From: Cryptomeria japonica
Taxonomy: Eukaryota > Streptophyta > Pinopsida > Cupressales > Cupressaceae
Length of the DNA: 64,000 nt
Direction: 5' to 3'
Assembly: GCF_030272615.1 (NCBI RefSeq)
Contig: NC_081414.1
Location: 338,188,502 to 338,252,501, forward strand
Shown here one piece after another: positions 46,640 to 56,665 of the stretch. The position numbers were made by a program, and so were the translations under genes. Positions within the stretch are counted from its first letter, which is position 1. Each line of letters begins with the position of its first letter. The notes beneath the pieces were generated by a model. The model did not search any database. It had not been told where the DNA came from and saw nothing but the letters and a program-made list of their open reading frames with translations.

Positions 46640-47630
46640 ATGAAACATATCATGGTAAATAGGGCAGGATTTGAAATCATTTCTCCAGATGGTAGGGGTT
46701 GTCATGGCATCATGAAACAATATCGTAAAAAGCCAAGAGGGAGGTATGTTAGTAATTGCCATTTCATCTCGCATGCTTTATGGGTGCTTCTTTCCTTTTG
46801 GAGTGGAAGCTTAAGAAATATCCATTGGCTTCTAGAGGCTTGTTCCCTGCTAAAAAGAAAGTCCGCAAAGAAGAGTGGTATTTGCAAGAAATTACAGTCA
46901 ACTGATATCGATAAGAAGATGAGGGGAAATCGCAAGCGCACAGAGGCAACTAGAATTGATAAATGGTCGGACCATCCCAAGGTTTGGGTTGTGCTGCAAG
47001 CAACAAAAATGATGGATTACATGGAGAAAATGCAAGAAAGATGGCCATAAATCACTAGGATTTTCAAAAAGGGGTGGAATAAGGGCACCTTGACCATTGG
47101 CAGTAGGAAGGTTAAGGTGAATGAGACCATGATCGCTGAGGCTATAGGTCTGCCGATGGATGGAATCAAATTCTATAGGGACTAGAAGCTGTCGGATCCT
47201 ACTATGAAGAAATTCCCTAAGAATGAGGAGGAGAAAGTAAAACTGGTGAAGGGAAGACACACTTACTACTACCCTAAGGTAATCAAGATGATCTGGCAAT
47301 GATTTTTTTCTTTCTATTATGCAATTCATAACTTTATATGGTAGATATACCAGGGGTTATAGCTACCATTTTGTTATTCTCAACCGTTTCTAATACAAGG
47401 AGAAAATTTACCTCCCCTACTACTTTTTCTGTGCCCTAAATGTCAGGATTATGGATGCTATCTCTAATCCCAAAACTAATCCTGCTATGCATGAGGGTCT
47501 TATGGTGGTTTTTTACAACTGCATCAAGAATACCACTATTCAATTAAATATTGTAGAGGTTTTAGAATGGGGAATTGGAAGATTCAGATGATGATGGTGG
47601 TGAGAGTTACTGATGCTTTGCAAAATGAAC
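46640..47630 (+). pseudogene. Unknown repeat-borne ORF (copy 2), more decayed
   Basis: An open piece at 46,640-47,050 leads into a broken frame to about 47,600. From about 46,918 the order of blocks (MRGNRKR, KVWVVLQ, MEKMQERW, KKGWNKGTL, EAIGLPMDGIKFYRD, then AMHEGLMVVFYNCI) follows copy 1 at 1-1191. Stops lie at 47,048, 47,184 and several later sites. The copy ends where element E's LTR begins. Its place straight after the LINE RNase H may be chance. Confidence 0.6.
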
Positions 47631-47632
47631 AA

Positions 47633-50543
47633 TGTTAGACTAAAACATGTGGTCGTATAACAGACAAAAACACAAGAAACAAAGACAAACGTCAGTGTTA
47701 ATCAACCAAATATTATCCTACATAGACATATTAAGAGAGATACTAAATAAGAAGTGAAAAACATACAAAGAGAAAAGAGGTAAGCTAAACTCCTCCAAAT
47801 GCTAACCAAAACATTCATAGTGGCTCCTCCCTTGTTCCTCTCCTCTCCAAGTTCCAAATTAGTGTAGCTCTCAGCAGCTTTTTGCACTATGGATGCCTTA
47901 TGGAGGTTCAAGATTGTAGATGATTATGAAAAGTATGCAAATGCAAGCTTAATAACCAAAGAAAGATGAGTTATCTAAATGCTATTTGTTAATTTTAACC
48001 AAAAGAGTGAATATGACTAATTATGCTAAATGCTCTCTAAAATTCTCTATAACTTACATGCATACATGTTTTCACAATCTCGATTATGAAGAAATGGGCT
48101 CTATTTATAGAAAAAATGGACCAATGGATGGCTGAGATTGAGTAATCTCAACAAGGGTCAGGATTGGATGATATTCAATCCATGTGAGGACTTTTAACCC
48201 AGTCCCAAGATGACAAGTGTCAATATGAGATAGGTTGAGGAGAGAGGGAAGAAGCATTAAATGCTTGACATGACCTAAGAGTTAACTTGGGAGTTAAGGT
48301 CAAGGTTGGGATGAGTGAATAAATTTATTATTCAAAGAATAATGCTTTTATCCAATGGATAAACTCTTGTGCAAAGGTTAAAGAGATAACCATGGCCAAA
48401 GCAATAAATGCTTGAGGAGACACATGAGTCACATGAAGGTTGAGTTAGGGTTTAACCATAAATGGTCATGTAAGAGCCATAAGTGGTTTGGAAGACTTTA
48501 GAGGTTAAATTGTTGAACACACAAAGCATTAAATGTTTTTCAAAGACTTTGAATTCTTTGAGAAGTGACTCCAAGTTGCTTAGGAATGTGACAATAATTA
48601 GGAGATGAATTAGGTTAATTAGGAAGGGGTTAGAGGAATCTAGAAGGGGGTTTAGGAGTGCAAGTGGATTTGGTGGGTGAGGGAAAATAGTGATAACTCA
48701 ATGATGAACGGATAGTACCAAACTAGTACTGAGAGGGGGGGGTGAATTAGTACAGACAAAAACACAATCCTGAAACCGGTTAGTCAGCAGACACTGTGCT
48801 TTGGCAGACAAACAGTAACACCAGTCTTAAACAGAGTACAACCGACAAAACCCAAAATAGCTAAGACAAGCATAAACCAGTTGACACTTATCTTTTCATA
48901 CAATCTAATACTTCATTTCCATTTCACTCTAGTGCATGAACAGGTAATCTATCATCAAACATATATACACAACTAGATCAACATGATTTACCTTCATACA
49001 CAAATCACTTAAACCATCACATGAATAACACCACACATGACACACAGATTTTTCACGTGGAAACCCAACTGGGAAAAACCATGGTGAGGATGAATACCCA
49101 CAAGCTATTTTTGAACTCTTTAGAAGTCCGCTCTATTAGGAGCCTTGTCCGGTTAAAGACTGATACAACAGGTTATGTTAGGAACTGATCCTGCTAGGAA
49201 TCACCCGGTTAAGGGATGGCTATGATACCCGGTTAAGGGTTAAACCCTGTTAAAGGTTACCTTGTTAGAGGATTTCAAGAACTCAATGAATTTGAGTCAC
49301 CCTATTAAAAGATTTTTAGTAAGCTAGTTAGAGCTACCCTGTTAAGGGATTTTCCAACTGTTGAGGTGGTTAGAGATCAATAGGTATTACAATGATCTGG
49401 TAACAACACTCAATGCCAATGCAGATCTGCTTTAGCTCTTCTTCACCTTCTACACTTACACTCTGCAGGTATCACTTCTCTCCTCTAGTCTGGCAAGAAT
49501 CGCGTATCTCTTCACTTGGATACACACACACACGACTTTTGCCAACAACTTTAGAAAGAAACACAACATCGACCTTATAGGAAACATATAGGTTAGTAGC
49601 ATAAACCCTAAACCCTAAACCTATTAGGTTAAGCAATTCAAACGGTTCAATACTGACCATTGAGCACATTGCATTAAATGCAACAGTCTTGAACCAATCT
49701 CAAGACGTTCTCCATCGTTCGTTTTCCACCGCTTTCAGGGTGGCTGATAACCCATCACGCGTTTTCACTATTTACAAACTTCTCACATTCCTGAGGTAGA
49801 TAGGAACAATCTCCTTCATGGAAGATCCTTCACACGCACAAGGCTGACATGGCAACATGATTTGTTCTTCGTTACAATGCTAACTCATCACACAAAGTCA
49901 CCAGTTGAGTCACACAGGCTTGAAACACTTCAACCAGAAATCCTAAAGTTGAGATTACCAACTGGTAGTCATACAAAGCTTCCATGTACCGATTCTCATA
50001 ACCACATGTCAGTTCACCTTGAGCAAACACACCACTTCACTTTGGCACATATACCGGTTCACAATGTTACACCGGTTCTCACATATACCAGTTCTTGGTA
50101 ACATACCAGTTCTCTCTTCTTCGACATATTGACATCAATGACAACATACAATGTCATCATGTCCTCATACCGGTTCACATAATGCCAACAAATAGAATTT
50201 TAATTAAAATAAAATTAATTTATTTCAACTTGTGGTTGCAACTTGCATTTGTAGGAAAATACAAGTGGGGGGGAATAAATGATTTAAATAAATATTTTTA
50301 ATTATTTAATTAAAAGAAGAAAGGGGATTAAATTAAATAAATAGAATTTATTTATTTAATTGATTGTGAATTTGGTTTAATGAATTAATTAAAATAAATT
50401 GAATATTTTATTTAATTAATAAGAGAATGTTTTGAAGATGAATTAATTAAATATTAATTTAATTAACTAATGACTAGTGGGTTTTTAATCAAATAAATAG
50501 CAAATATTCATTTAATTAAAATGGACAGATTTATGTGACTACA
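47633..50543 (-). repeat. Element E 3' LTR, interrupted by F
   Basis: Without F it is about 1.4 kb. The part at 48,120-48,330 matches 29,960-30,130 of C's 3' LTR, including a TATA box on the minus strand at 48101-48110. The outer AT-rich half is at 50,196-50,543. Confidence 0.85.
48691..50190 (-). mobile_element. Element F: copia-type solo LTR
   Basis: It is 1,500 bp, minus-strand TGTTGGCATTATG...ATCA, flanked by AATAG at 48686-48690 and 50191-50195. Blocks are shared with A and B: minus-strand GGTTTTTCCCAGTTGGGTTT and the repeated GGTTA/CCTAACA-type short units. There is no internal region, so the rest was lost by LTR-LTR recombination. Confidence 0.92.
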
Positions 50544-50556
50544 TTTGTGCCTCTTT
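50544..50556 (-). promoter_or_regulatory. Element E polypurine tract
   Basis: Minus-strand AAAGAGGCACAAA next to the LTR. It corresponds to AAAGAGGGGCAAA in C. Confidence 0.75.
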
Positions 50557-50911
50557 GAGATGATGCGATTTATCGCGTCGTTTCAAAGAAAGAGAAATAG
50601 GTGTGAAGAAATATGCCCCATAAAATGTTAATTTAATGGGTGGTATGCCCCCTCGGGAGATGGGCCATAAATTTCAAAAGATTGGGCGATCTCTTGAAAA
50701 AGAATGAAAATTGGTAGGGTGGTAGAAGAGAAGATTTTAGCAATACTAGTGAAAAATAGAAGAAATCGACATAAAATGAAGAAATGGGAGGCTCGGGAAG
50801 TTCACAGGGACCACGGCGGTGAGCGGGGAAAAATTAGGGTTACGACGAAGGGTATATATGGGGGAGAAGGGGTGAAAACAGGTTCATTTTCATTCGTGTC
50901 CATAGTGAAAT
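50557..50911. other. Element E 3' untranslated region before the antisense ORF
   Basis: 50,557-50,720 match C (28,480-28,769 reversed). The rest, to 50,911, has no match in C. It contains TATATATGG at about 50,851, a possible promoter element for the + strand ORF that follows. Confidence 0.45.
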
Positions 50912-52830
50912 TTGAGCTCTGGGAGTGACCTTTTGGAAGAGCAAGGAGCAGTCAGGATACCGGTTCCCATAGCAGAGTACCGTTTAGAGCGAGTTCGTCA
51001 ATTCCAGTGGCCAGATGATTACAGACCATCGGTATGTGAATTTGAATTTTTGAATTTCATGCATTTTTGGTATGTTTTTTGCTTAGTTCAAGTTGAGTCA
51101 ACACAATAGCACTAAAACTGTGTTTTGGCACTGTTGTCAACTAAATTAGCGCTATTGTGCCACTATAGTGCTATTGCCTAGTGGTTTTAGAACTTTTGTC
51201 AAGTCTAGCACTATGGTATAGCTGTTTTAGCACATTTGTTTGTGTAGCATTTTTGAGTAGTTGATTGAGCGTTGTTGTTGTAAGGTGGTGCTATTGCATA
51301 GTCAATATAGCGCTATTGTTAACTTAGCGCTATTGCATAGTTTATTTAGCACTTTTGTGAACATATTAGCGCTGTTGTTTTCAAAATAGTGCTTTTGTGT
51401 AGGAAAATAGATGCCCCAGTGTGTTGGAAAAAGAATCTCCTGATGCCAATGATGGATGGATGGAGATATGAGGTGAGAGTTGTTTTGAACCATAGAAGCA
51501 CTGATGAGACTTAGGTCATTAGGATAAATGTCTATTGAAGTCTAGGTGTGTCATGATTGCTTACCTGTTGAGACTCAAAGATACTAGATCAAAGTATATG
51601 TTGATAGTTTAGGTTTAAACTTAAGAAAGTTTGAAACAAAACAACTAATGATGATGGTTGATGCACATATGTAGAAGGATCTTCGCATCTTACAGATGTG
51701 TGAGAGGCATCCCGCCACTCAGGTGTTGGGTGAGCGACTGACAGAGGCCAAGGTGGATTGCATTGTAGTGACACGCCTGTATGATGTTATGTATATGTCC
51801 ATAATTCAGACGAATTGCGGGTTAATCACAACATTGGCAGAGCGATGATATAGTGAGACATGCACGTTTCACTTGGCGCATGGGAGATGACAGTGACACT
51901 AGAGGATGTATGGTGCATTCTGCACATTCCTATTCAAGGAGAGCTAGTGAGCTATGACCGAGCTTGGGGGACAACAACATTGTATAGATTTTTTGATGAG
52001 GATGTCTTCATTGATGATGGATCAATAGCTTGGGAGGATATAGCAGCCTTATATGAGCCATTACCAGTAGTGCTATCAGGGATTGTTGGGAGATTGTTAT
52101 GTCCAGATCAACGATCACATGGACTTGCCGCTGGGTGGGGTTAGGTGATCGAGAAAATGATTACAGAGGGGACCCAATTTGCATGGGGACCGTGCTTGAT
52201 GTCACACTTATATTGGCATCTACATGAGGTAGCATACCAAGGGGTGGGCTCATTGGGAGTGGGGATCACTCTGCTGCATATTTGGGTGTAGGAGCACTTA
52301 CCGGTTACCCGACCAGTGAGTCTAAGATTTTGAGCAGTGGACCAACCGTATGTATACATATATGGAGGTATGATGAGTCAACCCCACCTAGGGAAGTTAG
52401 AGTGGTATTGGTGGGCACTGGATGATCTAGATACAGTGATCTGGAGGTGATATATATAGTGTGAGCCCTGGGAGGATGATGTAGAGGCGTTGCCCTATGT
52501 GTTCATGACATAATACCTCACTGGTAGGACAACCTACAATGTGGAGAGACAACTTCCTAGTAAAGTTTTGAGACAGTTTGGGCGGCGGCAGGGATTGCCT
52601 ACTGGTTCAGGAGAGTATGCACGGGTAGTACAAGAGAGGTACTTATGGGGGCCAGTGCTACCTTATGATCAGGCATTAGTAGAGTTTCACACCTTAAGGG
52701 CGAGACCATGGTAGATGAGGCCAGGGGTAGTAGATGCTGGGGTGTCAGAGGAGTACACGCAGTGCATTGCGGCACATCCGATTCTACGGATATCAGATCC
52801 AGCAGAGCCAATTCTAGATTTTTAGGAGGA
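50912..52830 (+). pseudogene. Plant mobile domain (PMD) ORF, antisense within element E
   Basis: Exon-like sequence at 50,912-51,031 (GAVRIPVPIAEYRLERV) ends at a GT donor (51032-51033). The frame resumes in phase 0 at 51,675 after a TAG acceptor, or at 51,696 after CAG. The second part carries the hallmark order of PMD proteins: RHPATQVL, a Trp-like position now TGA, ETCTFHLA, a one-base shift near 51,880, then GEMTVTLEDVWCILHIPIQGE. After a stop at 52,142-52,144 it continues: FAWGPCLMSHLYWHLHEVA, EWYWWALDDLD, FMT-stop-YLTGRTTYNVE, LRQFGRRQGLP. PMD genes are often carried by plant transposons. It lies between pol and 3' LTR on the strand opposite to E's genes. No clear ATG start is seen. Confidence 0.75.
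51110..51420. repeat. Degenerate AGCGCTATTG repeat in the likely PMD intron
   Basis: About a dozen variants of TAGCGCTATTGCATAGT and TAGCACTTTTGT lie at 20-35-bp spacing. The core AGCGCT is palindromic. They sit wholly within the inferred intron 51,032-51,674. Confidence 0.65.
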
Positions 52831-53640
52831 TAGGGGATAGAGACGAAGGAGGAGAGGAGGTCATGAAGTAGTAGGTGGATGAGGGAGAGGAGATGGTAGT
52901 GGTGGGGATGGAGGAGGTGGTGATGGAAGACGAGGAGGAGGAGGGGGAGGAGGTTTTAGGGGAGGTGGTGGATTCAAAGGTGGAGGTGGGGGTGGTGAAC
53001 AATTACAGTGGAGAGGGAGAGGTGGGAATCCTTTGCGGCTATCTCAGAGACCTTTGATTAAGGGAGGCATGAGATTAGGTGTCATGGATGCAGGTGAGGG
53101 ACAGGTGCCTATGGATATAGGGGAGAGAGATACAGGAGAGGGATCCATTGGAGAGGCACCTATGGATATGGGGGAGGGAGCTACAGGTGGAGATCTGCAG
53201 GATCATATGATACTATTTTTGCAGACTCGACTTGAGGATATGGAGGCAGAGGTAGAAGCTAGAGATGTGCGGCTATTTGCACAAGAGTCAAAGTTGACGG
53301 TAGTGCTGTAGGAGAGGGATGATGCAGTGGAGAGATTAGCAGAGCTACAGGAGAGAGTCTGGGTTGGAGTAGGAGCACAGGGTCCTACTAGGGAGGTGAT
53401 GAGGGAGATTCTGTGAGCATAGGTTGAGATAGAGTATTGGTGGGGGTTATATGAGCAGGTGGTGCCAGCAAGTCAGCGAGCACTAAGCTATTCACAGATG
53501 TGGCAGGCAAGATCAGAGTGGTCTCAGAGGATGCAGAGCAGTGGTGGTGTGATGGGTCCTCCACTGAGAGATAGATCAGGTGGTGCGAGGGCTAGTGAGG
53601 GTGTAGGTGGTGCAGCATCCGATCAGAGTGGCATGTGAGA
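52831..53640 (+). pseudogene. PMD ORF C-terminal Gly-rich and coiled-coil tail
   Basis: After a stop near 52,824 the frame goes on with a Gly/Arg-rich stretch (52,850-53,030), two GEAPMDMGEG-like repeats (53,090-53,190) and a Glu-rich helical segment (RLEDMEAEVEARDVRLFAQE) at 53,225-53,400. It ends near 53,638 with TGA. Stops at 53,309-53,311 and 53,416-53,418 break it. PMD genes often have such low-complexity tails, but this linkage is inferred from continuity. Confidence 0.55.
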
Positions 53641-54685
53641 GAGAATTTTGTATGCTTTTACATTTTCATTTTGGACTACATCTTGGATGGCTCTTGGTAG
53701 CCGATATTTTGGACTTCATTATACTCTGATACATGTATGTTTTTGTCAATATGAGATGATATATGAGGAGATCCCATATGTTTTTTCTTGATATGCATTT
53801 TGATGATATGTATGGATGCATATGCAGGATGATGATCTTATGATTTATGCTTAGATGGATGCTTGTACTTACTATATGATGATCTCATGTTCATGCATGT
53901 TTCATGATGATTTATCCCTATATGATGTCTATATGCATATCTTATGATGTGATGCTAACATGTAGATGCAGGTTGATGTGCATGAATTGTTGATGTCAAT
54001 GTTTTATGTATGTAAATGCTATGATGATTATATATGCATAATGAAATGATGATTATGATGATACTTTGGATTTTATGTTGATGAGACAATGAGATAATGA
54101 TATGCAATGGTGTTATTATATAATGTGCTAAATGAATGATTTATATATAAATGCATCTAGATGTTTGTTAGATGAGTGTGATATGGATAAACAAATGTAA
54201 AGTACAAATGTTTAAATGATGATTTCTACATGAATACATATGGATAATGTATGAACCTATGTGGAAACAAATGGTTTTTTTATGATTCTAGATGGAAAAA
54301 AATATGATGAAGTGAAATGATAATGTAATGACAACTGCACCTTAATGCAATTAAAAGGATACTGAATGTATTGTAATGAATCCTAAATGAAATGAATGAG
54401 TATAAGAAATATACTAAATGGATAAATGAATGCACTTAACTAATGGATAGATAAATAAATGTACGCAACTATGGGAATCTAAACAAATGCATGGTACACG
54501 TGTTTTAAATGATGATAAATGATGATCAGTAACTGACACTAAATGAATGCATAGTAATGGCTAATGATATTAAATGCAAACAAGGACAATTTTATCATAT
54601 AAATGAATCTAAATGTTATGATTATGCAATGATGAAATGATATAATGAGACTAATGCCAATAAATGATAATAAACTATATGTAGT
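53641..54685. repeat. ATGATG-rich low-complexity region of element E
   Basis: About 1 kb is dominated by ATGATG, AAATGA and ATGCA words without a fixed period. The same composition continues at 62,485-62,640 beyond element G, so G was inserted into it. Confidence 0.7.
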
Positions 54686-55922
54686 TGTAAAGTGGAAAAT
54701 CGTGATCGAACCCTAGTTGCTCTCCCCTCTTCCAACTCCAAGGAGACAGAAGGGAGGTTCACTAGGGTTGATGGTTTTCACTTAGGGGAGAGACTTTACA
54801 TTCAAAAGAGGGGTTGAAACCCAGAAGATCCAATCCCATGCAATGCAAGATTGGATGCTAAATGAGTTTCAAGGGTTAAGACAGCAAGGCTACCCTCTTT
54901 TGTAAAGAATGTTGATAGGAAGATTAAGCTAGGAATGCATAGAAAGTGACAAAGATTCGCTTATAAACTGAGATAGGAATACAGTATGAAGCTGCGGACC
55001 TAGAATTAGTAGTAAAATGTCGATACGGCGCTGTCCTGCAAATTTGAGCAAAATTTGTCGAGACGATGGCGCCCGGCGCCACGGTCCTCCGAAAAATTCG
55101 CAAAACGAAGGGGGATCTGTTCGTCTCTGCACAAGGATTCCAGATCTTCAATTTCAGCCACGTACCTACAACCTACACATAGAAAAGCGAAGACGATTGG
55201 GGGGTTAGGGATTAGGGGTTTGCCATTAGGTCAAACCCCGGTTTTGGAATTAACCAAGAAATGAGCAAGTGTTGTAAATGTAAATGACTGTAAAACAAGT
55301 ACTAATACCTTGTTCTAAGGATGTTTGTATCCTTATGTGCGAAGGTATAGATGTTGTATGTTGTTGTATGTTTGTATGTTGTATGTAGCATGTAGTATGT
55401 GATCTCCTCTTCAATGGTTGAATCCTTGTCTTGAATGCAACACTTAGCCTTGAATGGAGACATGAAATGATCAATTGCTTGAAGGAATGCTTGAATGCTT
55501 GAATGCTTGAGTATAGTTTCCACGCCTTTTCCATCATATCGAATGAAAGAGGAAAATGTAGTTTATATACTTGTCAATTAGGGCTGATAGACTGATTTTC
55601 CCGACCTTAGGCCGACCAGGAAAGTTTATTTTCCAAATTGCAAACAAAAAGACCCGAAGTCCAAAGGAGACCGGGCCCAAAATAGGACCCACGGACCAGG
55701 GCGCTGGGCGCCATGGTCCTGGGGGACCAGGGTGCTAGGCGCTCTGGTCCCACCTCCCGAGACAGTAGGGTGCAAGGAGGTTCAGGCCAAGGTGCTTGAA
55801 AAATGCAGTTTTCAGTGTCGTAATCAAGTTTCGGGGTCTCCATTCAGGTTGCGTGTTGCGTCGCCATCGTGAAGACCGAAATGCAGTCGAAATTGCAAGT
55901 GTCACAATTTTAGGACGCTACA
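54686..55922 (-). repeat. Element G 3' LTR
   Basis: 1,237 bp. Most of it is nearly identical to 61,248-62,484; differences cluster in the GC-rich blocks at 54,975-55,110 and 55,690-55,750. A TATA box on the minus strand (GTATATAAA) is at 55562-55570. Confidence 0.95.
55693..55719 (-). repeat. GC-rich hairpin in element G U3
   Basis: 27 nt: GGACCA pairs with TGGTCC, and inside it GGCGC pairs with GCGCC around a TGG loop, with one G/A mismatch between the two stems. A second such structure follows at 55,722-55,750 (GGGACCAG pairs with CTGGTCCC). Both lie about 130-190 bp upstream of the TATA box on the minus strand. Confidence 0.75.
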
Positions 55923-55925
55923 TTT

Positions 55926-55937
55926 AGCCCCCACTTT
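55926..55937 (-). promoter_or_regulatory. Element G polypurine tract
   Basis: The minus strand reads AAGTGGGGGCTAAA directly before the 3' LTR. Confidence 0.8.
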
Positions 55938-56665
55938 AGTGGGAGTATAGGCGTACGCTCATACTTCCGGTAAAGTACAAGGAAACAACATTGAAAAACT
56001 TTCACCACGTCAAGGAGGCAAGATACACCAAGCCCCCAGTGGACTAAGGATCTTACGACTTCGATTGACAAAGTAAAAGGGAAGATTACGAGGGAGAACC
56101 ATGACTGTCAGTAGTAAGGTTCCCTCACTATGAGTCATGCAAGAAAGATATCGAAAATTTTCAAGGCAAAGCTAAATTTGTCAAGAAATTTTCAAGTATC
56201 TTGAAAAGATATGAACGGGATGTATGCCCCCCTACGTTAAAGCGATCGCACATGCCTCACCGGGGGTGATTGCTTTAAGGTAGTGATACATATAAGAATG
56301 AGAAAGGAAAGGAGCACGTTATCACAAGGATTTAGCCCCCAAGTGTGAGATAAGCCCAAGGATAATAGACACAAAACACGAAGCACAAGGTGACTTCGCT
56401 TTCCTCGGGGTCAGTATGTTGTACGATAATTCATGTATATCATATGTATGTATGCATAATTGTTCTTCATTCCCCAATCAAGGAAGGTCACCTAGAAGAA
56501 GGGAACACATGTGTCTTTTGAGTCAACATGAGAGAGATCGAGAGATCTCAATGCTTTGCATCGTCCTCAAGTAGACAACACTAAGGACAACAAATAGAAG
56601 AATGAGAGTAACATATAGAGGAAGTAACAAAAGAGAGGGGGAGAGAATCTGCTATGCTAATGAAA
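55938..56665 (-). other. Element G 3' untranslated region
   Basis: About 730 bp between the ORF stop and the polypurine tract. I see no open frame and no trace of RT or integrase. Confidence 0.7.

Noticed and set aside
49606-49622. Telomere-like CCCTAAACCCTAAACC
   Set aside because: Only two units inside solo LTR F; a similar short run at 29,942-29,955 is also inside an LTR. Too short for an interstitial telomere.
54924-55843. Short open frames in element G LTRs, repeated at 61,486-62,405
   Set aside because: They occur in both LTRs simply because the LTRs are copies; no motif.
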